From: Owenia fusiformis
Taxonomy: Eukaryota > Annelida > Polychaeta > Sabellida > Oweniidae
Length of the DNA stretch: 64,000 nucleotides
Assembly: GCA_903813345.2 (NCBI GenBank)
Contig: CAIIXF020000012.1
Span: forward strand, 22,704,184-22,768,183
Direction: 5' to 3'
The notes under the pieces were generated by a model that made no database searches, was not told the DNA's origin, and was given only the letters and a program-made list of their open reading frames with translations. A program made the position numbers and the translations under genes. Of the stretch, positions 32,087 through 47,000 are shown piece by piece; position 1 is the stretch's first letter, and every line of letters starts with the position of its first letter.

Positions 32087-35000
32087 GTAAGTACATGTAA
32101 AAAGGAATTGATTCTCTGTGGATAAACAGAAGTCTAGTGGCAAACTATATTAGTCGTTTAATGTCTAAGAAAATGGCATTTTTATCTCTAATGAAAGTTG
32201 TCCTTTTAACACATGCATCTTGATTGAATATCATCATATTATGAAAATTTAAGGATTCATTGATCAGAAATAGAGAAGGGCTCGACCCGGCTGGTATCTA
32301 GAAGACTGAATGGAGATCTAGCTGAAAAAGAAAAATACACCCCTTGATTATTTTATATGGAATAATGTGATCAGCCATGCAATAATGGAATGCAAATTTA
32401 TCAATGTCTCCCTTGATCAATTCTAGCTAATTACATATTTTTGTTTTTTGATGAGATTTTTGTGGCACCTAGTTGCCATCTCAAATCTTTTGCACTAAAT
32501 TTCATATATCATCAGTTCTGTGGGTAGTTAAAGGCCATTTGTTTACCAAAGATGTGAATTTGATTTTTAAACATACAGTACACAGTTTTTCAAAAAGTGA
32601 GCTACATTATTGTGTTTTACCAGTTAATGAAATGGGTCATAGAATTTAGTGAGTAAGACTTGAGACAACCCCTTACATGGTTAATATGATAATAGAGCTA
32701 GGAAGGAAATCGTATTATGTAATACAGTTTACATTAATTCTATTTGTAAGCTCTAATAATTGAAATGCCAATCTCTTAATCAAGTAAAGTGCATTTTTGC
32801 AAATATTGTGTCTCTTGTAATTTATGTACTTACAAAATCAAATACAAAATTAATTAGAACTAATGCTGTTAATTTCTTTAATAATTATGTAAAGACAAAA
32901 AGATTTTCTGTCCGGGTAGTCCTTGAAGTAACATTTTCATATATTTCTTTCATAGGTATTCCACAGAGGAAATAGATCGTAAGGTGTCAATGTTTCGCAA
33001 GATGTTAATGGAAAAAGAGAAAGTGACGGATCAGTCCATCGAGAAAGACGAACATGGACGCCCAATGTAAGTAACCATGATTATGAAAATAAATGGTCAT
33101 TGCTGTTATTAGAGAGCCAAAGGAATACAAACATCAAATGTATACATTCTCAAATATAAAAAAGTTCTGAAGAACTCTGGCACATAATAACGATTCTATT
33201 ATAACACTTAACAATTTTCCATCAACTCAGGCACGCAAGTTCGTCTTGAATTCACTTTCTATCTGTGATCTTCATTAAATTTTCAAGAGATCTTGACTCC
33301 ATAGGGAAATATGAAAATGGTGTTTCTTTTAATGGACCATGTGTTATTACTTGCCTTACGTTCCATGAAGAAAATATTTGAGCTGTTAAGTGGAACAGTC
33401 TTGATAATTTGAAGGTGCTGCCAAATATAGTTGCATTAGGGTTTAGGGCGGGGGTGAAAGGTTATTTTGTTTTTTAAATATTAGTCGTCAGCATCATATA
33501 TCGGCATCAAAATATTTAAGGGTTTGAGATGAAAAAAATTGATTAAATATGTTTTCCAATTATTAAATGGTAATTGAACAAGAAGTCAACAAGATATCAG
33601 TATAAAAATCACTGTCAATTAAAACAATGAAATCCTGGTTATAGGCGAAATGTTAAAGTTATGGCATCATATTAACTTTTTATCTATTTCGTCATGATGT
33701 CAGTGTGTAACAGAATACTAAAATTTATTACAACTCATTTATGATGGCGTAATTTTAAGCTAGTACGTCAAAATCCCCAAATTAGGAAATTTTGTACTAT
33801 ATTTAGAAAGGTCAAGTCATATGGGGGAAAGGATGATCAATAGAGCATAATAAACTCTCCCCATATCATGTATCATAAGCAGGATATTCGCCTTTTATGT
33901 CACCACCAAAAAGTGGTGACATATTGTTATGATCTCCATTTTTTTTGACGGCGGTTGGCGATTGGTCTGTAATAAATTCTTACAACTTCCAATAACTTAA
34001 CAAATACTGTTTAGACTGGCTTCAATTTTTTTCAAAATCACCTACATGTTTTCAGAAGTTCAAATCTGACTCTACATTTAAGATTTGACCTTCAATGACC
34101 TTTTCAAGGTAAAAAAGATCTTTTTTCAAATTGCTTCAAATTAAACAATTTTTTTTCAAAATCATCTACAAGTTATCAGAAGTTCAAATCTAACTTAAGG
34201 TTTTGAGATTTGACCTTCAATGACCTTCTCAGGGTCAAAAAGGTAATTTTTCAACTTGCTTTAAATTGACCTATTTCTTTTTTCAAAATCATCTACAAGT
34301 TCTCAACAGTTCAAATCTGACTATAAATTTAACCTTCAATAACATTCTCAAGGTCAAAAAGGTCATTTTTCATCGTACTTCAAATTGACCAATTGACCAA
34401 GTTCTCAGAAGTTCAAATCTGACTTTAGAATTCAGATTTCACCTTCAATGACCCTCTCAGGGTCAAAAAAGGTCTTTTTCAACTTGCTTCAAATTGACCA
34501 ATTTATTTTTTCAAAATCATCCACAAGTTCTCAGAAATTCAAATCTGACTTAACTTTGAACTAATAATATTGTGTGCAACTAGGTGGTGACAATTTGTCA
34601 TGTTTATGCCTTGTTTCAATATTAGTGCAAGAACCACTCACCAGATGGCTGAAGCCAACCAGGAGAAGAACCAACAATTAAAGGCAGCATTTGGAATAAG
34701 CGAGTATTACGTTGAAGGAAGCGGAATGGATCCTGAGCGTAGGGCTAAAGAGAAGAAAGCAAAAGAAGATGCTGAAAAGGCACTAGCTATGGCCAGAACA
34801 AAATATAAGTATGTTCACTATTCAGTCACTACACAGTGATGTAGTTTTATAACTTATTGATGTACCTTTTGTTTTGTAGGTGTTTTGTAGAATCCATAAG
34901 TCTTAGATACAATAAGCAATATTTGTAAGATTACCGTCCCACGCCATTGAATTAGATTTGGTGACTGCAACTAAAATGCTGACATATTATTTAAGATTTT

Positions 35001-38000
35001 TTAATTACACATAATTGATCGCACAAATTTGGACATACATGTATTTTGTTGATAATATTTCTGTTTTAGGTCCAGTGGCTATATTTTTATTCATGGTATT
35101 GATTCATTGTAAATTGCTTTATTTTTAAACAGGATTATAGAAGAGTCAAGTTCTGATAAATCACCATCACCAGAACCTAAGAAAAAAAAGAAAAAGAAAC
35201 AGAGAGAAAGGTGAGAAAATTCGTAAAATGACTTCACAAAATATTTAAATGTGTTTTACAGTTAAAAGTGTCATATTTGGTGATCTAAAAAGTTGATGCT
35301 CAAAAAGTTAAGGGATAATGTACAAATAATATTTAGATGATTTATCAGTAAATCCTTTAAGGCCTATTAAAAGGATGAAATTAATAAAACAAATGCTTTG
35401 CTCATCTAGATCTGAAAGTTCATCACCAGAAAGAGAAAGAAAAAAGAAGAAGAAACACAAACGTGGAAGGTGAGAATTTTTCTTTTGTACAAAAACTTGG
35501 ACATTATCTCAAGTATGGACATTATTTGGAATATGGCCTTAAATGGGCATCTGTCCCAGAAAGGTTAGAATATGGACAAAGAAGTGCGTTATGAATATTT
35601 ATTTAAAGAACTTCATTGTGGACATTGTGTGAACCTTATATCATATCATCATGAAGTTTATTGTTAAAGTAGACCTGTAAAAAGCTATGTACGTATTTAC
35701 CTCACTACTTAGTTATGTTGTCTTTTGTTTTTGTTGTTTGTGAATATTATTCGACATACAGCTTATTGTGTCTATATACAATGTTGTTCCTCAACTTATG
35801 ACATTATTCATTGACTTTTGACATTATTCCTCATTTTATAATGGATGTTTTTGAATTTGTGACATTTTCCTGGATTTGTGTTTCTATTCCTTCAATCGTG
35901 AAATATTGTGACTTCATAATAATATTTCTTCATGTATGAAATTATTCACCAATTTAAATCTTCGACATTGTTACTTGAATAAAGACTCCCAATATAACTC
36001 TGTTGAGCAATACTTTTAGTCCAGTGTAATATTATTTTCTATTATTTCCGTGTATTATACAGACATTTAATCTCAAATACATGTTCCGTGATACAATTTC
36101 TTATTGTTTATTTTATATTATTTCCATGCTAAAGAATGAATGAATCTACAATACACTATAGTATATAAAAATGGTCATTTCTTTGTAGACTTTGTATTTA
36201 AATGAAGAAATCAAATTAGGATTTTACTTTCTGACTTCTCAAACAACCGTTTGAAGATCCTGAAGAAATTTCTGATTTTTCAAAACAGGTGAATCCATTT
36301 AGTAAACAATGATATGTGTGTGTACATAATTATTTGTTAAAAAAATGATTTGTTTTACAAAAAAAGTTGATAATTCTGAATCAAAAATCCTAATTTGTTC
36401 TTCTGTTTTCATTGTTTACACCAGTTTTTGTATTATATGAGACTTAAGTATTAAATCTCAGCTTATGTTATGTTCCAACATTTAGCACATGTAACAAACA
36501 GGTATGTGTATATCATATAATGTGTAATCTACGTATATAGCAGAACTACATATCATGTTTTAAAATATATTCATTATATATAATTTCCAATACAACTAGC
36601 AGTTAAGCTAATATAGGCTTATTTATATCATTGCCGCTGAGGCATTTTTGCATTTATGAAGGAATGAAGGGAAGATGAGGTTTTATTGTTTTAAGAAGGA
36701 GTCCTAAATTCAGAAAATGAGGACCCCATATCAACATAAAAAAATGATGTAGAGTTAGCTATAGCATCAGTAAGAATGGGCTCTCTCTGTTTCTGAATTT
36801 GTTACTTCTCAAAATTATGAGATTTTTGATGTGGATTGTAAATTGTTCTGTGCATTTATGGATTGAAAAACAAGTTGTGTATGCTGTCTTCTAGGGTTGT
36901 CTTATAGTTTATTGTATAAAAACTGTTAAAGGCCCTGTGTAAAGTTGAAACCATTTGTATTGTAGTATTACGCGATGTTATCAAAATGTGATTTGTAAAA
37001 CTTTTTTTGTGTGGAAAATATTTAGACCATAATGGAAGAAAAATAAGGAAGAAAACTCACATGATTAATAGTTCTTTTCAACTGAGATTGGCAAAGAGCA
37101 TTGCTTTATTTTGAAAGTTTGGCATATTTATTAGATTTATAAGAGAATTTTGGAGAGAAGTATGGCACGAGGTTTTTAAAATGCTCCAAAATCTAATACA
37201 TAAAATGAAATTGAGTTGTTGAAATAACTTTTACTCAATTTACAATATGGGGGGAAATTCAAATATTGGAAAAGTAAACGACCAACAACTTTTTTTAAAA
37301 ATTCATCTTTTTAAAAAAAAAATTCTTTAACAATTTTTTAAGTCATGACAAAATTATAGTTGGATGATTAAACATTTTTTCAAATTTGCATGGGGCCTTG
37401 AAAAGACAAAAAAATAACTATTATTTTGATTTAAATTTTTTTTATTGAAACTGCAATTTTTAATATCAGCAATTTAGTGTTGTACATGTACATTTTTGCA
37501 CTTTTAATACAGTAGAATATTGACTCAACCCTGGAAAATGGAAAGTTGAAATTCAGAGTTTCTTGTTTGCATTTTTAAACAATTGGCCTAACTTGGTGAT
37601 TTTTGGTGACACCTACAATTGTTTGACTCCATGTATTTATAAACACTTAATGCTATCTAACAACTAACTGCTACTGTCCAAAAAAATGTTTCGGGTGTTT
37701 ATGTAAATGGCAAAATATAGGATTTTCATCATGCTTCATATTCAAAATAACATTGAAAATCTGTATCTTCATATTTCATAGTACTGTACTACATATTATA
37801 TATACATGTATGCTTTTTATTCAGAGAATGAAATTGTTGTATCCATTTATTTAATGCAAACACAGAATGAAATTCTGTGCTGAGGGCCAATGTGAAAAAT
37901 ATATTTACCATAATCATTGATCACTGGAGGTTTTTCTGGACATTGTAGTTTCATAGTAAAACAGCCTACAGTTAATACTCAATCCCTCTGATCGAATGAT

Positions 38001-41000
38001 ACCTTTATATAGTATAGTTCCAGTATGTTAACAACTAACAGCTGATAGCTAACACACTTGCTTAACTAAATCTAGAGTTATATCCGTAAATAATTCTCAC
38101 AGAAGCAATGTTTCTATATTATGCATATAGAATGATAAAGAATTAGACTTGTAATAAGATAAACAGTAATGAACTTATTTAAAACTCTTAATCATATTGA
38201 AATGGCAGAAAATCAAATATTTGATTTATATAAGACTATAGAAAAAAGTAAATTGAGACAAAAATGAGGCATAGCTTCTATGAATATGTTGACGGGTATT
38301 TCTTTAAACTACAATTTCATTACTTTTTGCCCATTTTTCCCAAGCTTTCATACTTAATTAGCAATCAGGTAAGCTGAAGCACTTGAAGTTTGTTGCTCAA
38401 ATAGAACACATTTCTTTGAAGTGTGTTGCTAAAACAGAACACATTTCCCCATTGCCATTACTTAATTATAATCCATACTTAAGCATTGACGATGGTGTCA
38501 ATTTGTGATTTTCTAATGATTTGTATTCATGGCTCAGCCATTCAATGTATCAAGCAATGAATCAACCAATCAACTTGCTTCTTCTGATGTATATTGTGTG
38601 TGAGTATGTTTATCAGCTGGTCAAATATTAATAAGGACATTTATGGTCACATGACCCAATTTTGGTCATGTGACCCATTTGCTATTTTAGTTACTAACCC
38701 AGCTTCTTGGCTTTGGTTTTAAATGAATTTAAGGGGTTTGTTTCACACAAGGATTATGAATATGTTTGTCAATGTATCAAAATGTATTTATAGTCTCAAA
38801 ACTACTTTGTCGCTTTGTTGTTCAATTCAAAATTCTTTGTTGTTCAAATTCAAAAATATGTTCACATTAAATGGTTTTCAAATTGAAATAAACATGCACA
38901 TGAAATACAAATAGGAATTGATTCTCATTAGTTAAGAAATGTCCCCTTGATCTAAATGAGTCTCTATTGGTGACGGTGATATGTTGATATATAGTTGCTC
39001 ATCCTTTGATATTGTTCTGGTCTGCATGTGAAACAAGCCTCTGTTGTTATTGTTAATAAGACTAGTGAATAGTCTCATATATTCACCAAAAAAAGAATTC
39101 TATTGGAAAAGTCCAATCCAAAGCTCATAGATCCAACTTCATATTTTGAAGAAAATGGAATGGTGAATTTTTTGAGATTGTTCACACCTAGTTAAGTTAT
39201 ATTATAGGAGCATTTCTTTGTTTATTCATATTATTTTACATAAAAACAGTTTTTCATGTATTTAAATTTTTGTTTCAGATCGTACTCTCCCAGGAGAAAG
39301 GATGCTGATAAACGGAAAAGGTATGACTAAAAAATTAATTTATGGAGCTTTAGAATCATATAATTATCACTTTAGTTGAATTAAATTCTTGAAATTGACA
39401 TTTTCACTTTCGAGAAATTATGGATTTTTTCATCTGCAGTTTTAGATTTTTTCATCTACATTTCATATTTACTGCTTTAATGATTGTGTTTTATGGACTA
39501 GTCTTAACATTGTACACTGTGTTATAAGTACTAGTTCTACACTGAATGCTAAGAGTCACATTATATTAATCCCCTTTAAATTTTCCATTTGCCTTTATTT
39601 TGACATCCGGGTGATTTTACAACAGAGTAAGTAAAAAGGGACAGTTACTTCCATGTATATTTTAAGCAACAATTGTTTCATGAAAGTAATCTCAATTACT
39701 TCCATGTGAATATTAAGCAACATTCGTTTCATGAAAGTAATCTAAGTTACTTCCGTGTATATTTTAAGCAACAGTCGTTTCATGAAAGTAATCATATTTG
39801 CATGCTATATTTTATTTGTACTCATTGTTTTAATAAATTGATAATTAAATTGGAAGAAACCTACAAATCATATTATTGTTCTTTGATCATGTATTTCATT
39901 TCTAGATATTTTTCATTATTTGTCTGTAAAGCTGCTTATAACCGTAGATTGATTTTTAAAAAATGTCAATACAAATTCTGTACTCTTTTCGTAAAGTCTC
40001 CAAGTAATGGATTAATCGAAAAGAAATACATGGTCACAGTGTTGATTAGGGGTCATTAATATTGAAAATCATTATCTGGTGTAATAATGACTTCATTATC
40101 TGGAGTAATAATGACTTCATATGAGAGACAAAGGTGAGCTGTGCACATCATTTGGCATACATTCATGTTGGCATCGTTTATTACAAATCCTATTGGCATA
40201 CAGTGTTTTGAATGAAATTCATATTGGCATACTATTTTATGTTTGTATAATCCATGGTTAAACATTTTTGAGGGTCTGTATACTTTCTAAAAGTTGCACC
40301 CCTCCCTCGTTATGATTTTTCTTTCTAGTTTAACTATGGATTTAATTATGATTTGCAAATCAGGCAAAAAGGTAGCTTTTCATATTCTTTCTTTTTATGT
40401 TACCATTTGACCAACCACAATTCTTATGAGTGACAAAATGAATTATCACAATTATGTATACATAATACGTTACAGCAGCCATGAATATTAAAAACAATCA
40501 ATATTGTCATTGAAAACCAGTAAGAACTGAAAGTTTCAGTGATTCAAATCATTTAATGTAGAAACGTATCTGTGTTCTACCTTGTGAAATGTGGGTGGTC
40601 AACATGCATTCAAAGATTTAGTTTTGTATACATTGCAACCTGCTAAAGTGAACAGTCGAGATGACTTCATGATAGGCCAATTGTTATATTTGCCTGTTTT
40701 AGGTTAACTGTGAACTAAGAACCAAAATCAACTGAGACCTTCTCCAAGCTTATTAAAATTCAATCTAAAAATTCAAGTGTGTAAATGAAATTATCAGAAA
40801 TATCTAAATTCAAAATAGTTCTCATCTGTTCACATTATAAGGTTGTACTTTATGTATTAGGGGTCCCATGATTGCCCCATATAGTGGGATGTCTATGTAC
40901 ACCATTGCCATGATACTTGATAAGTCTTATTGCTTTTCTGTTCAATTATTTCAATGTGTCAGTAGTTCTGCATGCAATGCTTTGATTAAATGAAATGTTA

Positions 41001-44000
41001 TTGTATTGTAGGAAAGGTAAAAGAAGGAGTCCATCAAGTGGAAGTTCCAGTGAAGAAAGTGCAAGTGAATCTGATAGGTAACTACTACTTAAATACAGGG
41101 TGATCCCAAAAAGTTGCCACCAAATGATTTCTTTTATCTCTTGTCATGAATCTCGTTGAACTTGTATCACATTAAAAAATATATGTTGTTTGATATTTCC
41201 CTGTTACTGTTTAGTTTTAGATAATGGTACTGTATTTTAGGGGCCATTATATTCCATTCACTATGTTTTTAATAACAGAATGAGGTCCTTAAATATGTAT
41301 GCAGCTGAGCCTTGTTCTGGCGAATAGATTCTTACATTTCTTTTCTTTGATAATTATCTTGCTTCGGTTAATGTGTCTTTGATGGACTTTGAAATGGTTT
41401 ATATTTTATGACCATTTAACTGTAAGGTCAGGTCAAAGTATTCATCATAAAGCTTAAGATTTGAATTAAAATTCTTTAAAATGTAATAATTGTTTTACTT
41501 AGTAATAAATAATCTCTGTTGTTCTTAGCTCACTAAGTCCATCGCCAGAACGACCCAAGAAGAAATCGAGATCTAAGAAGAAATCACGTCGTTCCTATAG
41601 CCCAGATGAATCCAGGAAAAAGCGCCATAAATCGCTTGAAAGTTCAAGAAGTCGATCCCCTGTAGGGAGAAGGTAAGCTGAAAAATGTGTTTAGGCTATT
41701 TCTTGTAACATGGAATGGAAACACAAATCTCTAAGGCAAATTCAAACAATTGGAAAACTAGTAACAAAAGAATTAGGAACTAACACTGACTCCTTGTTTG
41801 ATCTCCCAGTTTTTAATCAAATTGATTAGTGACTGAATTGTTTTGTACACTGTAAATGATATAAAATCATCCTAATCATATTTTTTATTTACACTAGGGG
41901 GCATAGTAGGTCTCTTAGCTACTCACCAAAACATCGTAGAAGGTCATTAAGTGGATCTCTGACACCACCTAGAAGTAAACGCAGCTCACGTCATTCTAAA
42001 TCCACGACACCTGTCAAAAAACGGTCATCCAGAAGGTCGAAAAGTCGCAGTCCCCATAAATCTAGATCAAGGTCAAAGAAACGTTCAAAGAGGTACTCAT
42101 TTTAATTTTTCTGAATTTTATTAATCTGTTAAACTTTAATGCAAAGTATATTTTCTGGCAAACATACAGAATATTTGTGACTAGTTCACAAAAAACTCCA
42201 AACATTTAATGATGAACTTATTTATCTTTCAAGGAGCCCTAGACGACGTTATTCATATAGTAGATCCCGGAGTCACAGTCCATATCGCAGCCCAACACGC
42301 AGCCCTTCAATACGCCGCAGAAGGGATTCTCCCAGCCATTTAGATCGCAGACGAATCACAAGGTATTATGGGAAATATTCTCAAAACCACTTATGTCTCT
42401 GTGTTGTTATATTGGTTTTCAAGTTGAATTTTTGTGAAAATTTTAAATTGCCATTATTAGTATGTGTAAACATATTTTTTAATAGTAAAGGAATTCATGA
42501 AATGGTATTTTTTCAACTTGAAAACTTGATCCTTTCACTAGTTTTGACATGGCATAATTTGTTTTAATTATTTATTTACTTGTTTACTTGGTATTTGTAA
42601 CTCTGTTGTAGATTTTGTGAATATCAAATTCCTGTTCCCCAAATTCAAATATGAGCCAAAAAAATATGATTGATACGTCAAGCCATGATACAGTGTAATA
42701 TTTCAGTTCTTCAGACGAACATACATGATGATCTTTGATAGAATGGTATAAACAACGAATAAACATAACCAGACATGTATTTTACCACTCTTTATTGTAC
42801 TGAAATGAAATAAATTCTGATAACTGTAATGAGTTTGTTTTAACATGCATTCCTTCTCTTTGATTAAGGCATTTTAAAAAGGGTTCATTGATTACCACTG
42901 AATTCTTTTAACTGCTAATTTAATGTTAGTCATTTGGGGAACAGGAATTATTTTAAAGTTTCTTTGAGGTGATATATATATGGAAACCCCCCTGGTTGTT
43001 GAGGTTCATTTCATAGATTGTCTTCTATTATATTATGTTCAGTAAAACAGATGACATTAAGGTGTGAGACAAAATATATTTTTACTTTACTCTATTTATA
43101 TATTTTATTTGTTCTGGGTTTATTGCATGCTCTGAAATTTTCGTTATTCAACTTTTGTTTATTTGAAGTGCTTTTTTCACTTCTGACTGTTGTAAATATA
43201 TGGAACAGTGGCTTTGCAGCTTCTCCTTAAACAATGTTTTTAGCATGATTGATGTTGTATATTATTGTTGTATTGTTGTACTTGTATATTGTGTCATTGT
43301 TGTATTTAAAGGTCAGACTCACGGGAGCGATATTCAAGGAGATATTCCAGGTCAAGGTCACCAAGAAGTAGGTCACCGAGGTCACGTAGAGGACGTCGCT
43401 GAAATAGAGAAGCATAAAATCCTGACAAACATGGTACACCTTAGTTAAGGCTGACCCCGTGTTTAAATCATACTAACAAGTTGCTACTAATAGTTAATAT
43501 TCTTTTTTTAGGATTTAACAAATACAAATTATACTGTTATCATTGATATCGGTTTTCCCATATTTTCACCATGTGGTGAAAATAAAATCCGAGAATCAGA
43601 TATTTATCTAAAAGAATCAACTAGGTTTTGAACCAATGGCCTTATATATATACTCTTCTCTCTTTGCTACAAAAAGAGAATGTTCAGTTTGCAATGGTCA
43701 CAGTATAAATACTTGCTTTTGATTGGATAATTTGTGTAAGTATATGTAGTTTAGATTAACAATACTAAACCTCCCCTAACCACCCTATGCAGACAGAGCC
43801 TGTGGGAAATATTGGGTGCGGCGCAAATGAGCGGAGGGTGCGGAGCTAACGGTCATTTTTGAATTTAAAATTGGGATATTTCTGAAACTAAGCCGTTTTG
43901 GGACTTCAAATATACCAAGATATGTGCATTTGACACCAAATATCAAAAAAATTGTGAAAATAGTAGTGCAATTCATTTTATAGCGACGCAGTATGCCTTA

Positions 44001-47000
44001 AACATTTCCCAGACCTATATATTTTGAGACTGTCCTTTTAATACTGCGTCCCCAGCATTCATAAAAAATGGTGTTCAAGATACACTACCCATGCAAATTA
44101 TTTTTGCATCTTGGAAGCCAGGCAGTATCTGTGTGATTTTATAAAAATTCGGAAATGTTCTTCAGATATGAGCCCCTCTAAATATTGGGTGCGGAGCTAC
44201 GTTTATGGAGCTGCTCCGCACCCAATATTTAGAGGGGGCTCATATCTGAAAAAAATTCCGAATTTTTATAAAATCACACAGATACTGCCTGGCTTCCAAG
44301 ATGCAAAAATAATTTGTATAGATAGTGCACCTTGAACACCATTTTTTATGAATGCTGGGGACTCAGTATTAAAAGGATAATTTCAAAATATATAGGTCTG
44401 GGAAAGGTTTGAGGCACACTGCGTCGCTATAGAATGAATTGCGCTACTATTTTCACAATTGTATTGATATTTGGTGTCAAATACACATATCTTGGTATAT
44501 TTGAAGTCCCAAAACGGCTTAGTTTCAGAAATAACCCAAATTTAAATTCAAAAATAACCGTTAGCTCCGCACCCTCCGCTCATTTGCTCCGCACCCAATA
44601 TTTCCCACAGGCTCTGTCTGCATAGGGTGCTAACCATGCCTATCATTTTCACCTAACTTATATGAAGATACCTATGGGATCTGCTCACTAAATTTGACAC
44701 AATCTTCAAACATGATTCTAATGATTCATGTGTTGTATTATATTTCACATTAACTCTATAAACCAAGACTAAAATTGTTGTAGTTCTGCATTAATATATG
44801 ACAGAGGAGGAAATTCATCCCATGTAAATATGTCCCTAGACAAAGCTCTGGTTGAACTCTAGGTCACATGACTTAATAGGGATATTTCCTGGGATGGATG
44901 ATATCTTCCTTTGTGAAATGTACACCACCTAACAAATACTGTAACGATTCATAGGGCTCATAATTCTATTAGTTCTGACATAAATTATGCATGGTATAAT
45001 CCCCATAAGTTATGCTAACATATTATACTTTTTGTTTTGCTTCCTTCCTCGCTGAACTTCTCTCATACGTGGTTTGTTAACTTTCTTATTACTCTATAAG
45101 GAAGGTCCAGATGATCAAATGATCAAACATAAATGTTCATTTCAAGGTGGATACACACTTTATATCCTATAAAGCTTTCTTTAGAGAATATATATTCTAT
45201 GTTGTATGTCAGGCGTTGTTGTGTTTTTATGGGGAAATTGATATTGTGTACATATTGTGAACTTGAAAAGTTAAACAGTAAAATTACCATCTGTGCAATA
45301 TAAAGTGTTCGGTATAAAGAATTTAGTCAGTAGTTGACAATATCAAAATTAGGTTTATGACCCTTGTAGTAGAATTATTTAAAATTGAATTTTATTTCTG
45401 TTTGCAATTTAGGAATTGTTTTAAAATAAGTTTATGCTTTGTTGTGCTCATTAACCCTTAAATGGTTGGGCTATAGAGAATTACACCAACAGTCAGTCAG
45501 TTATGATCTCGGAAACTATCAATCATAGGAAGGTGTATTGGGTATCATTGGAAAGCTTATTATAACTACATTGAGTCATTATACATAGGGGTTTATCATT
45601 TCAAGTCAAAACTACTGACAATTTTTTCGTGCCTATTTCAGTTTAAGAAAAGACATGAAGTTTAATATCAACAGCTAAACTATGAAAAAAGTTATGAAAA
45701 AAATCCTTAGGGGGTGGGGTAGATCTGCCTCCCCTAACCATTTAAGGGTTAAAGGATGATGTTTGATCTTCTCTAATATAGAAACTTTTTGGGTTGGGTG
45801 ACAGCCATGTTATGTTAAAGAAACATTGGTGACAACACCGTGTTAATGTCATTAAGTTATTAAATTCATTTTTACCATTAATCAAAATCTATGCAATGTA
45901 GATTTATGAAGCACATTTAGTGTTAATGAGCTCAGGTAAATATGTCTTCTGCCTCCTATGTTTAACTTACCATAAGTGTTTCAGCCATTCACAATTGGTC
46001 ATTTTAAAACAGAGCAACCTTCTTGGTGTGGACATATGGTTATTGTAATATGTATCCAAATAAGCAGAAATATTATTGGTACAATGATCCTCTCTGCATG
46101 GTTATCTATTATCTACTCTTGCTTATGTTGTGTATAAGGACCCCCCCCCCCCCTTCTCCCCCCCATTGCCAACTTAACACACTGCTCCTCACCCTGCATT
46201 TCCGTATCTTCATATGTTTAACTAACATGGATCCAACATTTTTGGCATTTCAATATTTTGTGCATAACAATAGGGGTTCAATTACTTTCTACATATATTT
46301 TCATTTGAATGGAGTTATACATATAGACTAATATGAATTGAATGTCTACAATAAATAGAGGCTGTTTTTAAACAGATTTGCTTCCCAAAAATGATTAATA
46401 ATTTTGCTATTTCTGATTTTGACAATTAAATTTAAATGTTTGATTTACTATTTTTTTCATTGGAATATTTTCAGTTGTAAGGGAGGGCTTAGGGCTATCA
46501 GGATTTATGTTAAGGCCATTCACATGTTGAGTATTACTTTCAGATAAAAGCGGGGGGGGCTCAAACAATATCCTGATAGCCCCTCATTTCCTTTTGAACC
46601 CGATTTGATTTTTATTAATTATTTGATTGAAATAACTATGGGATATATAATGAAATACTTATCTTCTGATTGTGTGTACATTCTATCTCTATAATATCAA
46701 CCTTAGGTGGTGGTTTGCATGCTGGATAATTTTTCAGTTTTTGTATTTCTGTAAGTTTTGTTATTCTGTACTATAAATTCATCCTTCTTTTATTATTCCT
46801 TAAAATGCAAACATAAATTGTCAGAAATAAGTTGTTAAATCTCCATTATATACACATTTAATCTTATATTACTAATGTAGAATTCTTGCTTCAGTTTTCA
46901 ATTTTAAAATATAATTCTCAGTCAAACTTTATTTGAGATATGCACTTCTAGATGAAAAAGGGTGAATTTTGATTTGCTAAAATTTTACTATCTAACACTC

